Of a stretch of 34,381 bases of DNA, positions 17,661 through 25,539 are shown piece after piece. The position numbers and the translations under genes were made by a program. Every line of letters begins with the position of its first letter. Within the stretch, counting starts at the first letter, position 1. The DNA lies in the NCBI GenBank assembly GCA_013911165.1, contig JACETR010000026.1, positions 1 to 34,381 of the forward strand. The letters run 5' to 3'. The stretch is from Planctomycetota bacterium. Lineage in GTDB: Bacteria > Planctomycetota > UBA8108 > UBA1146. Under the pieces are notes generated by a model. The model was given only the letters and a program-made list of their open reading frames with translations. It was not told the origin of the DNA and did not search any database.

Positions 17661-17846
17661 ATAATCGAAGTGAAAGAAATTTTGAAATTGGGGCGAGGGA
17701 TTCCTCCTGACCATTGCGTCTGAATTTAATGTTCAACCTGCCATGATTCCGTCGTGAATCAGCGGGAGCAGGAAGGGATCCTCTTCAGGATTCAGTGGAA
17801 TGAATCAGCCCTAAAGTCGATCTACGGATTGGTGAGTCGTTTCCCT

Positions 17847-18998
17847 ATGAACGAAGAATCAAAATTGAGTGCCCGGAATCCTGGTCCCCCTCCTCAGAGC
17901 CCCAGCGGGAAAAGATCCGCCACGAACCTCCTTCCTGGAGGAGTTGTGGCTGTGGTCACCATTTTTCTGCTTTCCGGGGTTCCGGCACTTTCTCTTCATG
18001 CTCTCCAGGATCCGCCAGTGGTGCAAAAGCCGGTGTTGCCAAAACCCGTGGAAGCTCCAAAAGAAGATTCTGACAAGGGTGGGGAAGTGGCCCCGGCGAA
18101 GCAGGTTTCTGCTAAAGCGGAACGCTGGATCGATCAGTTGGGGTCTTCCGATTGGGAAAAACGTGAAGAAGCCGCTGCCGAATTGAAAAAACTGGGGGGA
18201 GCAGCGAAATCCGCCCTCGAGAAAGCCCTCAAGAATGCCGATCCAGAAGTGGCCTCCAAGGCGGAAGAGCTGCTGGAAGCTCTGGAAAGCCCCGTGATTC
18301 GTGAAGTCGGTCGTCGTGGCTCAGAACCCGGTGGGCGCCGCAGAATCATCTCCGGTCCAGGTGGGATCGTCACTCTGGAATTGGGTGGGGATTCCGGTAG
18401 CCGCAGAAAAGTGGAGATCGGCTCTGCCCCCGGCGAAGTCGAAGGGGCACAAGACGAGATTCTCAAGGAGATTCGCGAAATCGAAAAGCAGATGGAGCGC
18501 GAGTTCAACCGGGGATTTACCCGTGGCTTTCCTGGGCGAATCCCCTTCCCTGATATGGAAGATCTGTTCGATATTCCCACTGGTGGAGGCGTCCGATGGC
18601 AAGGCAGCACCACTCTGGGTGGTCAATCGAGTCGCAATGAATATCGAAATGGGAAGTTGTCCCTGAGCATCGAAACCAGGGAGGGTCAAATCACCATCGA
18701 ACCGATAGGTCTGGTGCTTGAAACGGTTCACCCGGTTCTCAAGGTTCATCTGCCGCAAGCCGCCGAAGCTGGATATCTGATCAAAAACGTACGTCCCGGC
18801 AGCCCCGCCGAAGCAGCAGGGTTGCGTCAGTGGGACCTTCTTCTCCGTGATGGAGACCTGAAACTTCGCAATGAAAATGAACTGGCTACAGCCTTTCGAA
18901 TGCCCCGATCGGATCGCCCTATCGAGGTAATTCGTCAGGGGCAGAAAATCCTGCTTCCAAAACCTGAAAAAGTTCCTGCTGGGCAGGAAAAGAAATGA
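17847..18998 (+). CDS. Exported/membrane PDZ-domain protein with HEAT-like helices
   Basis: About 383 residues from the ATG at 17847. A basic, Pro/Ser-rich N-terminus precedes a hydrophobic segment (GGVVAVVTIFLLSGVPALSL) that should be a signal anchor. Next comes a helical segment of HEAT type (WIDQLGSSDWEKREEAAAELKKLG then AEELLEALE), a Gly/Arg-rich middle, and a C-terminal PDZ-like domain (IKNVRPGSPAEAAGLRQWDLLLRDGD, about 60 residues). No protease domain is present, so it is an adaptor or sensor rather than a DegP/DegS enzyme. The GTG at 17754 would add 31 residues but has no ribosome site. Its end overlaps a possible ATG (18995) of the next gene, and both genes sit behind one sigma54 promoter. 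Confidence 0.82.
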   Translation: MNEESKLSARNPGPPPQSPSGKRSATNLLPGGVVAVVTIFLLSGVPALSLHALQDPPVVQKPVLPKPVEAPKEDSDKGGEVAPAKQVSAKAERWIDQLGSSDWEKREEAAAELKKLGGAAKSALEKALKNADPEVASKAEELLEALESPVIREVGRRGSEPGGRRRIISGPGGIVTLELGGDSGSRRKVEIGSAPGEVEGAQDEILKEIREIEKQMEREFNRGFTRGFPGRIPFPDMEDLFDIPTGGGVRWQGSTTLGGQSSRNEYRNGKLSLSIETREGQITIEPIGLVLETVHPVLKVHLPQAAEAGYLIKNVRPGSPAEAAGLRQWDLLLRDGDLKLRNENELATAFRMPRSDRPIEVIRQGQKILLPKPEKVPAGQEKK

Positions 18999-19012
18999 TT
19001 GAGAGAGCTCAC

Positions 19013-20878
19013 ATGAAGATTGCCAACGACCGAAAACTGCTGTTGCTGCTGGCGGCATTGTTGCTGCCCGCCTGTATTCATATCCATCCCTCGGGGGTGG
19101 CCCTCGCCGAAAATCCGGGTGAAGAGGTCTCTGCACCGACTTCCTTCGAATTGTCCGATGGGGATGATTCGGATAATCGTCGGCAAGTGCGGGGAATGCC
19201 TCCGGTTGAGGAGATCCGTCGACTTCAGGGCGAGATCGCACAACTGAAAGAGCAGATCGCCCAGCTACAGTTGATGCTCTCAGAGAGGGGCGGCATGCGT
19301 GCGGGTCCCGGCGGAGCTGCCATCAGGATCGAAGAAGTGCCCGGGATGGGTGGGCTGTTTATCTCCGAATCGAGACACATGGGAGATGACGGACATGGCC
19401 ATCATGAGCACGGACATGAGCACGGACATGAGCACGGACATGACCATGGGCACGATGCGATCAGTAGGCTGGAATTGGCAAACGAAATACGGTCTCAGCG
19501 AGATGGTGGGCGACACGACCACGACAGACACGACCACGACAGACACGATCACGACAGACATGACCACGACAGACATGACCACGCTGAATGGCATTTCGAC
19601 GAGCGTCATTTTGAGGGTGATTTGCCCATGATTTCGATGGAGTTCCGTGATGAATCCCGCTTCGGCAGAAGGGGAGAGCAATTCCGTCAACGTCAGGGTC
19701 GTGATCGGGGGATGAATCGCTGGGAGATGTCCGGACGCAGGCCCATGCGCGGCATGAACCCCCGTATGCGGAATCTCACTCCGCGCTGGAATCAGGGAAT
19801 GACACCTGTCATGCCTCGTGGACTCGCTGCCCGTCAGGGTATGGGAGCGATGCGCGGGGGTGGCTTCCCCAGGGGTGTGATCATGGGTCGAACCGGAGCC
19901 ATGCCCGGGATGCAGCCGTGGGGACCTCAGGGAGGAATCGTTGTCATCGAGCCGGGCATGGGGCACGGCGAAATGATGTTCCATGGAGCGGATGGAAATT
20001 TCGCCATCTTCGGCGAAACCGGTGCCGGTCATTCCCGATCCTGTGGCTCTGAAGGGTGCGGCGAAGAAAAGGAGTGCCCTTACCTGAAGAGTCAGTGTGA
20101 GGAAGATTCTGATTGTTGCGGTTCTGAAGAGTGTGGCGAAGAAAAGGAATGCCCCTACATGAAAGAGCGCGACTCAGAGTGTTGTGGTGACGACGGTTGC
20201 TGCAAGGGTGAAAAGGAATCGGAGTATCACGGCCATGACCATGGTGGCTTCGATGTTGAAGAAAAATCGGGAGCCAAAGTCATCATGATCCGCAAGGAAT
20301 CAGGTGATTCTGGAGATATGTGGAAAGAACTTCTCGATGCCAGAGTTGAGACTTCTGAATCCGCTTATGAAAACTCTCTGGGTAGGACCCAGATGATCGT
20401 TGAAATGATTTCGGACTATCTTCCTGAAGATTTGGATCTCAAAGGTGATGTGGATATCCAGATTCACACCGACATCGAAGGCGCCGATCTTCCTCCAGGT
20501 ATGGAGGGGGAACTGAAAGAGATGCTCGAGAAGATGATGCTCGAGGTCGAAGTGGAGATGAAAGAAACGGGCAAGTCCGGCAAGAAGCGGGCCGCTGAGA
20601 AGGAGTCGCAGAAAGAGTCGAAAAAGAAGGCGACCAATAAGAAGCAGACGGCGAATAAGAAGAAGGCTGCCAGTAAGAAGCAGGCAGCCCAGAAAAAAGC
20701 TGCTAAGAAGAAGTCTGCCGACAAGAAGAAGTCCTTGAAGAAGGATTCCAGATCAAAGGACTCGAAGAAGAAGCAGAACCGGAAAAAGGGTAACGGTGCG
20801 GTCAAAAAGGCCGAATCGGGCAGTTCCCTCGAAATCCGGGTCCGTGAGCTCACCGGATTGGGAGTTCCCGTCTTTTAG
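19013..20878 (+). CDS. Exported His/Met/Cys/Lys-rich low-complexity protein, probable metal binder
   Basis: About 621 residues. The start at 19013 follows GAGAGAG with short spacing; an in-frame ATG at 18995 overlaps the PDZ stop. A signal peptide (LLLLLAALLLPAC) could be cut at a lipobox-like LPAC or after VALA. Then come a short coiled coil (EEIRRLQGEIAQLKEQIAQLQ), a His-rich zone with (H-E-H-G) and (H-D-H-D-R) repeats (residues about 130-200), and a Met/Arg/Gly-rich zone (about 225-320). A Cys-rich zone with a 25-residue tandem repeat (CGSEGCGEEKECPY) follows (about 343-405), then an acidic helical stretch, and an Ala/Lys-rich tail like histone H1 (about 520-600). His, Met and Cys clusters fit binding of Cu, Zn or Ni; the basic tail fits a polyanion. 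I recognise no named family. Confidence 0.8.
   Translation: MKIANDRKLLLLLAALLLPACIHIHPSGVALAENPGEEVSAPTSFELSDGDDSDNRRQVRGMPPVEEIRRLQGEIAQLKEQIAQLQLMLSERGGMRAGPGGAAIRIEEVPGMGGLFISESRHMGDDGHGHHEHGHEHGHEHGHDHGHDAISRLELANEIRSQRDGGRHDHDRHDHDRHDHDRHDHDRHDHAEWHFDERHFEGDLPMISMEFRDESRFGRRGEQFRQRQGRDRGMNRWEMSGRRPMRGMNPRMRNLTPRWNQGMTPVMPRGLAARQGMGAMRGGGFPRGVIMGRTGAMPGMQPWGPQGGIVVIEPGMGHGEMMFHGADGNFAIFGETGAGHSRSCGSEGCGEEKECPYLKSQCEEDSDCCGSEECGEEKECPYMKERDSECCGDDGCCKGEKESEYHGHDHGGFDVEEKSGAKVIMIRKESGDSGDMWKELLDARVETSESAYENSLGRTQMIVEMISDYLPEDLDLKGDVDIQIHTDIEGADLPPGMEGELKEMLEKMMLEVEVEMKETGKSGKKRAAEKESQKESKKKATNKKQTANKKKAASKKQAAQKKAAKKKSADKKKSLKKDSRSKDSKKKQNRKKGNGAVKKAESGSSLEIRVRELTGLGVPVF
19403..19438 (+). 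repeat. Three exact 12-bp tandem repeats encoding His-Glu-His-Gly
   Basis: The unit CATGAGCACGGA occurs three times without change, followed by a diverged fourth copy (CATGACCATGGG). It encodes part of the His-rich zone. Confidence 0.95.
19514..19578 (+). repeat. 15-bp tandem repeats encoding His-Asp-His-Asp-Arg
   Basis: The unit CACGACCACGACAGA starts at 19514 and repeats at 19529, 19544, 19559 and, in part, 19574. Copies differ by at most one or two silent changes, pointing to recent expansion by slippage. Confidence 0.95.
20042..20182 (+). repeat. 75-bp Cys-rich tandem duplication
   Basis: Copy one starts at 20042 and copy two at 20117. Both encode CGSE(G/E)CGEEKECPY followed by a variable stretch ending in Cys; a third, diverged start (CGDDGCC) follows at about 20183. 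Confidence 0.85.
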
Positions 20879-21263
20879 CCAAAATGAGAATACAGTTGCA
20901 GCCTCATTGACGAGATGTCGTGTGAGAAGCGGGTCCCACATGAGAATTTCAGGTTGTAATTTCGGCCTCCTCCGGACGGTCCGGGGGAGGCTTCTTTTTT
21001 ATATAAGTCTATTATTTTTAAGGATTTATGAGTTCTGCTAGGAGTGGTCCAGTCGCTCCCCCGGGTTCTTTTTGGAGATCTACAGGGATTTTTTTCAAAA
21101 AGTTCTCAAGTAGACTTCAGCCACAGCCGATGACGAAGGTACGCATGAATCTCTCACCAGGATTCAATCCCGGGATCATTCCTTATGGGAAGCGTCGCCA
21201 GCAGGGCTTCGAGACACCCTGTCAGTCGTTATTCTCACAGTCTCGGAGGGAAAGCAGGGATGG
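20879..21263. other. Intergenic region with a strong terminator; no supported gene
   Basis: The first part holds the terminator at 20965-21000. The rest contains an open frame from 21028 to 21267 preceded by AAGGAT and ending in an ATGA overlap with the next gene, but its translation has no recognisable feature and looks random. The remaining DNA presumably carries the promoter of the gene at 21264; no clear consensus is seen. Confidence 0.55.
20965..21000 (+). terminator. Rho-independent terminator of the PDZ/His-rich operon
   Basis: GCCTCC-T-CCGGA pairs with TCCGG-G-GGAGGC (12 pairs counting one T-G wobble, loop CGG), followed at once by TTCTTTTTT. Confidence 0.93.
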
Positions 21264-21641
21264 ATGAGCACCGATCAAATTGAAGGTGTCGGCAGTACAG
21301 GGGAGTTCGACGGAGTGGAAGGCCCGGATCGTACGGCCGAACCCAGTGGGCCAAATGGCCCTGAGGGCACGGATGGGCCTGACGTCGCCGGAGCAGCAGG
21401 AGAACCCAATGGTCCTGAGGAGAGCGGCAATTCGGGGGAAGTCTCACGCCCGAAAGACTCTGTGGAGGGGCCAACGGAAGAAGCCCGGCTTCTCGACAAG
21501 GTTCACGGAATGGGCGAGCAACCATCTCCTGTGAGCGACAAGTCGGAGCAGCGTATCGCCGAGATGTCAGAGGGGTTCAAGCCCGGAGATACCGAGGCCC
21601 TGAAAGAGATGATCTCCAATCTGCTGAATGAGAAAATCTAG
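21264..21641 (+). CDS. Hypothetical Gly/Pro/Glu-rich protein with helical C-terminus
   Basis: A 125-residue acidic protein. Residues 1-85 are low complexity with repeated GP, PNGPE and EGP phrases and are likely disordered. The last 35 (SEQRIAEMSEGFKPGDTEALKEMISNLLNEKI) form a clear amphipathic helical module. No signal peptide or membrane segment is present, and I recognise no family. It stands alone between two strong terminators (20965 and 21679), so it is transcribed as a single gene. The start has AGGGA about 5 bases upstream. Coding is supported by the terminator placement and the well-formed C-terminal helices. A disordered secreted or secretion-apparatus protein is conceivable, but this is speculation. 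Confidence 0.65.
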   Translation: MSTDQIEGVGSTGEFDGVEGPDRTAEPSGPNGPEGTDGPDVAGAAGEPNGPEESGNSGEVSRPKDSVEGPTEEARLLDKVHGMGEQPSPVSDKSEQRIAEMSEGFKPGDTEALKEMISNLLNEKI

Positions 21642-21678
21642 GACACACAGGCGTTCCCCCATTGAATCCAGAAGAATC

Positions 21679-21711
21679 GACCCCGCTCGTTGGAGCGGGG
21701 TCTTTTTTTTT
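21679..21711 (+). terminator. Rho-independent terminator
   Basis: A perfect 10-bp stem GACCCCGCTC/GAGCGGGGTC with loop GTTG, followed by nine T residues. Confidence 0.97.
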
Positions 21712-21735
21712 GTCCTCCTGGGGATCAGTGCTGCA

Positions 21736-21762
21736 TTGCATACTTCATTTCTGAGGTATTAG
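21736..21762 (+). promoter_or_regulatory. Possible sigma70-type promoter of the tRNA-binding protein/recN/manA operon
   Basis: TTGCAT and TATTAG are separated by 15 bases, just after the preceding terminator and about 50 bases before the next start. Spacing is short, so this is tentative. Confidence 0.3.
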
Positions 21763-21809
21763 ATGTGTCTTCGCAAACTGTGACCAGACCATAATTGGGG
21801 GAGAGAACC

Positions 21810-22181
21810 ATGGCCGAGAACCAGGAAAATGAAGCGGGAGATGCTGCGGAAGCAGAGACTCCGATTACCTTCGATGATTTCACCAAAGTCGAGTTGAGGA
21901 CCGCGAAGGTTCTCGAAGTTGAGCCCCATCCGAAGGCGGATCGACTGTGGTTGCTGAAAATTGATGGCGGTGACGAGCAGCGTCAAATTGTTGCCGGTGT
22001 CCGTTCTCATTACACCGCAGATGAACTTTTGGGGAAGACGATTGTCGTTGTCTGGAATCTGCAACCCGCCACGATTCGCGGAGTCGAATCGAAAGGGATG
22101 TTGCTTGCGGTCCAGGATGGAGAAGTGGTTCGTCTTCTGGGACCGGATGGAAAAGTGTCACCCGGCTGTCGAGTCGGATAG
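21810..22181 (+). CDS. Stand-alone tRNA-binding OB-fold protein (CsaA / MetRS C-terminal type)
   Basis: About 123 residues. The ATG at 21810 has GGGGGAGAG just upstream. After an acidic, Glu/Ala-rich N-terminal tail of about 22 residues comes a complete tRNA_bind OB fold: FDDFTKVELRTAKVLEVEPHP, KADRLWLLKIDGG, QRQIVAGVRSHYTADELLGK, VVVWNLQPATIRGVESKGMLLA. This equals the appended C-terminal domain of many methionyl-tRNA synthetases and the free chaperone-like protein CsaA. Here it is free, without a synthetase domain, and 14 bases upstream of recN. It may dock on MetRS in trans or act as an RNA-binding chaperone; the sequence does not decide between them. Confidence 0.88.
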   Translation: MAENQENEAGDAAEAETPITFDDFTKVELRTAKVLEVEPHPKADRLWLLKIDGGDEQRQIVAGVRSHYTADELLGKTIVVVWNLQPATIRGVESKGMLLAVQDGEVVRLLGPDGKVSPGCRVG

Positions 22182-22195
22182 GGGGACCTTTAGCC

Positions 22196-23890
22196 GTGTT
22201 GGTTCATCTTTCAGTGGAAGATCTGGGGTTGATCGAACGGATCGAATTCGATCCGGGTCAGGGACTTCATGTCCTCACCGGCGAGACCGGAGTGGGCAAA
22301 TCGATGTTGCTCGCTTCAATGCAAATGTTGCGAGGTGAAAGAACCCGAAACGACATGATTCGGCGTGGGGCGGATAGGGCTGTCGTACGCGGAATCTTTT
22401 CGCTGAATGAGTCCCTGGCCGAAAAAGTGGGCGAGCTTCTGGGGATCTCCATCGAGGATGGAGAATTGATCATCGAACGGGAGATATCCCGGGAAGGTCG
22501 CAGCCGCTGCCGGATCGATGGCCGTGAATCTACTGCCAAGGTGCTGAGAAGTATTGCTCCTTTGTTGATCGAAGTCGTCGGTCAGGGGCAGGCATTGACC
22601 CTGCTCAAATCAGACATTCAGCTCGACCTTCTCGATCGCTTCGGTGGTCTGGTACCGATGCGACAGGCACATACGGTTGCATGGCATGAAGCCCGGGAGT
22701 TGGAGGAGCGCATTCACTCCCTGGAAGAAAATCATCGGGAGCGCAGGGACCGGGCTCTTTTTCTGGAACACGTCATTCAGGAGCTGGAAGAGGCGCAGCT
22801 GGAGAATGGCCAGCGTGCTTCTCTGGAGCAAGAGCTGGAACTTCTGGAAGAACGGGATCGGGTGCTGGCGACAATTTCCAAAGCCAGGGGGAGCATTCTC
22901 GAAAATGACGGCGGAGTTCTCGACACTCTTGGAGTCACCGAACGGGAGTTGCAGGGATTCGAGGCTTTGCATCCCGGGATTGCCAGTCTGCGGGAAGCCA
23001 GTCTCCATTCACGAACCCTGCTCGAAGAAGCGATGCGTGAAGTTTCGGTGCTGGAGTCCGATCTCGATATGGATCCGGTGGCTCTCGATCGCAAGCAGCG
23101 TCGTTTGGATGCCATCGTCACTCTTGAAGAAAAGTTTCATCGCACCGAAGAAAATTTGATCCGGTATCTCGATGAGTGCCGGGAAGAGTTGTCGAAGATC
23201 TCAGGGGATTCGGAAGAGTTGCCCCAATTGCGAGAAGGTCTCGAAAGGTGCATCGAGAGTCTCCAGAGTGGTGCACAGGAGTTGTCTCAGGCTCGGCTCA
23301 AGGTGATCGAACGATTGACCGGTGATTGCGCCCTTGAATTACAGGATCTTGGTCTGGAAAAGGCGAGACTGACAGGGTTGCTCGAGCCGTTGTCGGAAAA
23401 GGACAGTTGGAAGGGCATGAACGAATCGGGTCTTGATCGTTTTCAGATCTGTTTCAGTGCCAACCCCGGTGAGCCTGTTCAACCTCTTTCACAAGTGGCA
23501 AGTGGTGGTGAGCTTTCAAGGGTGATGCTTGCACTGCAGAAGACCCTCGCTTCTGTCTCCGGTACAGGCACTCTCGTATTTGACGAAATCGACAGCAATG
23601 TCGGTGGGCGCATGGGTTTTGCCATCGGTCGCAAGCTTCGCGAAATCGGCGAAAGCCATCAGGTGATGTGTGTCACCCATCTTCCTCAGGTCGCTTGCCA
23701 TGGCAGTCGGCAGCATCGGGTTTTGAAGTCGGTGGAATCGGGAGTGACCCGCACCTCTCTTCAGGAGTTGACGGAAGAGGAACGCGTAAAAGAAATCGCT
23801 TCCATGCTCAGGGGTGATCGTGCGACCACACGTTCTCTGGATGAAGCCCGGGAGATGCTCTCCGAAGCGGAATCACTGGAGAACGCTTGA
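22196..23890 (+). CDS. recN: DNA repair protein RecN
   Basis: SMC-like ATPase of 564 residues involved in double-strand break repair. The N-terminal half has LSVEDLGLIERIEFDPGQGLHVLTGETGVGKS (in pieces; Walker A GETGVGKS at 29-36), followed by a long coiled-coil region (about 150-370). The C-terminal half has the ABC signature SGGELSRVMLALQ, Walker B TLVFDEIDSNVGG, and THLPQVA with the conserved His. Length is normal for RecN. It begins at GTG with GGGGGA about 10 bases upstream and lies between the tRNA-binding gene and the mannose-6-phosphate isomerase gene in one apparent operon. Confidence 0.96.
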   Translation: MLVHLSVEDLGLIERIEFDPGQGLHVLTGETGVGKSMLLASMQMLRGERTRNDMIRRGADRAVVRGIFSLNESLAEKVGELLGISIEDGELIIEREISREGRSRCRIDGRESTAKVLRSIAPLLIEVVGQGQALTLLKSDIQLDLLDRFGGLVPMRQAHTVAWHEARELEERIHSLEENHRERRDRALFLEHVIQELEEAQLENGQRASLEQELELLEERDRVLATISKARGSILENDGGVLDTLGVTERELQGFEALHPGIASLREASLHSRTLLEEAMREVSVLESDLDMDPVALDRKQRRLDAIVTLEEKFHRTEENLIRYLDECREELSKISGDSEELPQLREGLERCIESLQSGAQELSQARLKVIERLTGDCALELQDLGLEKARLTGLLEPLSEKDSWKGMNESGLDRFQICFSANPGEPVQPLSQVASGGELSRVMLALQKTLASVSGTGTLVFDEIDSNVGGRMGFAIGRKLREIGESHQVMCVTHLPQVACHGSRQHRVLKSVESGVTRTSLQELTEEERVKEIASMLRGDRATTRSLDEAREMLSEAESLENA

Positions 23891-24906
23891 GTAACCGGGT
23901 CGAGCCGATGCTGACACTGTCCTCTGTGGCAGTCGAGAAGCCATGGGGTGGGACCCGTCTCAAATCATTTTTCCCGGAGCAGAATCTGCCATCAGACAAG
24001 TTTGGTGAACTCTGGCTGGTTTCGACAGTCGGTGAAGAACATTGCCATTCGAAGATTGTCGGGGGTGATCATTCGGGACTGACTCTTCGGGAATGTCTTT
24101 TCAGGAACCCCGAGGGGATTCTTGGGAAGAGTCTTGCACAGCAGCTGCCAGCCGGTGATTTTCCGCTGCTCTTCAAATGGATTGATGCCTGTGAAGATCT
24201 TTCAGTTCAGGTGCATCCCGATGACTCTCTCGCCCGGAAATTGGGTTTGGGGGAGAACGGCAAGGAAGAAACCTGGTTGATTCTCGATGCCGAATCCGGG
24301 GCCACCGTTCGTGCAGGATTTTCCAGTGGTTGGGATATGACACGCCTCGCAGATGCGGTCACTGCTGGAGAAGACATATCAGGATCTCTTCAGCGGTACC
24401 CCGTGCAAAAGGGGGATCTCCTTCATATTCCCCCGGGCACCGTTCACTCCATCGGAGGGGGCGTTCTACTCGCAGAGATTCAGCAGCCGAGTGATGTCAC
24501 CTTTCGTATTCACGATGGAGAGACACTCGGTCTGGATGGTCAACCTCGGGAGTTGCACCTTGATATGGCTGTCAAAACCTCGGCTACCGAGTCGCCTCAT
24601 TATTGCGGAGAGAAAGAACTCTCCCGAAATGTCTGGCACCAGCGAGTGACCCCTGTTGCTTATCAGATCACCGAACTCCATGGCGAGTGGAACGGGCCTT
24701 TACCACTTCCGGGGGAGGGATGCTCTATCTTCACCTGCCTCTCTGGAGAGGCTTCGCTGGGCACCGGGATTGAGGGCGGGCAGGAAATTCTCAAGGCGGG
24801 TGATGTCCGCCTGATTCTGCCGGGAACGACTTCTCTCAGCCTCAAGACTGGGGGAGAGGGGTGGTTTGCACTGTTTTCCCCAAGAAGCGGGCTCGTTGAC
24901 CCCTGA
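23887..24906 (+). CDS. manA: Mannose-6-phosphate isomerase, class I
   Basis: Zinc enzyme that interconverts fructose 6-phosphate and mannose 6-phosphate. Family motifs: PWGGTRLKSFFP near the N-terminus, GELWLVS, the zinc-site phrase LSVQVHPDD, KEETWLILDAE (zinc Glu), and IPPGTVHSIGGGVLLAEIQQPSDVTFRIHD (read in pieces; zinc His). The C-terminal part is a second cupin. The length, about 339 residues, fits the short bacterial class I form. The TTG at 23887 overlaps the recN stop (TTGA) and has GGAG 5-6 bases upstream; an ATG seven codons later (23908) is the alternative but lacks a ribosome site. Likely supplies mannose for surface polysaccharide. Confidence 0.93.
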   Translation: MSNRVEPMLTLSSVAVEKPWGGTRLKSFFPEQNLPSDKFGELWLVSTVGEEHCHSKIVGGDHSGLTLRECLFRNPEGILGKSLAQQLPAGDFPLLFKWIDACEDLSVQVHPDDSLARKLGLGENGKEETWLILDAESGATVRAGFSSGWDMTRLADAVTAGEDISGSLQRYPVQKGDLLHIPPGTVHSIGGGVLLAEIQQPSDVTFRIHDGETLGLDGQPRELHLDMAVKTSATESPHYCGEKELSRNVWHQRVTPVAYQITELHGEWNGPLPLPGEGCSIFTCLSGEASLGTGIEGGQEILKAGDVRLILPGTTSLSLKTGGEGWFALFSPRSGLVDP

Positions 24907-25018
24907 GCGGGGAGTGGCTACCATCACCGTTTACCCGGGGTTCACGGGGAAGGACCTTCAGCCTGTCCCGCTGCAAGGTCCATGAGGAGCCCGGGATACC
25001 CAAGGAGGAGCAATCCCA

Positions 25019-25537
25019 ATGAACAGAGCCCGTCGGCGACCCCAGAGTGGGCGCACCGGGGGTGGCAACGACCGCGACCCCGATGAGAGACAGCCCTATC
25101 GCCCGCAACCGAAGAAGGGGGCACACCCCGCTGTTGTGGTGGTGACCCTGGTTCTTCTGGTGGGGACCGTTTCGATGTTTGCGTTCAGCTTCATCAACCG
25201 TCCGACCGAACCGGTAAAGGTGATCGAGGAATCCACCAACGATAAAGAGTACCGGGCGATTCAGAAGGACATTCAGCGCTCCAACTCTCTCGCGAGAGAA
25301 GTGGTTCAAAACAGGAATGACTGGGAATCCAAAGAGTTTTCCAGAAAGTGGCAGAAGGCGATGGATTTCTCCAGTGCGACGCAGCAAAAATTGCGCGAGA
25401 TGCTGGCGGAAGTTCGAGCTGAGGACGGCACACTGCCGCCAGAGTATTCCGGATACAATTCCGACTTCACCCGCATTCAGACGATCATCGGTGACTTGGC
25501 CAAAGTGGCACCGATGTTTACCGATGACGAGGAGTAG
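25019..25537 (+). CDS. Single-span membrane protein of unknown function
   Basis: 172 residues. A strong ribosome site (AAGGAGGAG) precedes the ATG. The first 38 residues are basic and Arg/Pro/Gly-rich, followed by one membrane helix (VVVVTLVLLVGTVSMFAFSF, about 39-60). The C-terminal 110 residues are charged and helical, probably a coiled coil in the periplasm (KEYRAIQKDIQRSNSLAREV, KWQKAMDFSSATQQKLREML). The topology is N-inside. The next gene, two bases after the stop, has the same architecture, so the pair may form a hetero-oligomer. I recognise no family. Confidence 0.78.
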   Translation: MNRARRRPQSGRTGGGNDRDPDERQPYRPQPKKGAHPAVVVVTLVLLVGTVSMFAFSFINRPTEPVKVIEESTNDKEYRAIQKDIQRSNSLAREVVQNRNDWESKEFSRKWQKAMDFSSATQQKLREMLAEVRAEDGTLPPEYSGYNSDFTRIQTIIGDLAKVAPMFTDDEE

Positions 25538-25539
25538 CC

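Larger units (their letters stand above)
17478..17846. other. Intergenic control region between the 11-domain protein and the PDZ gene
   Basis: This gene-free stretch contains a palindromic activator site (17495-17508), a very long perfect terminator-like hairpin (17508-17553), an AT-rich palindrome (17592-17605) and a sigma54 promoter (17645-17660). The implied leader before the start at 17847 is about 175 bases. A GTG at 17754 would extend the next gene in frame, but it lacks a ribosome site. Confidence 0.7.

Noticed and set aside
19514..19578. Possible CRISPR array
   Set aside because: The repeats are 15 bp, have no spacers, and are in frame within a His-rich coding region.
21028..21267. 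Plus-strand frame of 79 codons with AAGGAT upstream and an ATGA overlap with the next gene
   Set aside because: The translation looks random and lies directly after a terminator. Kept only as a note in the intergenic entry; homologues would change this.
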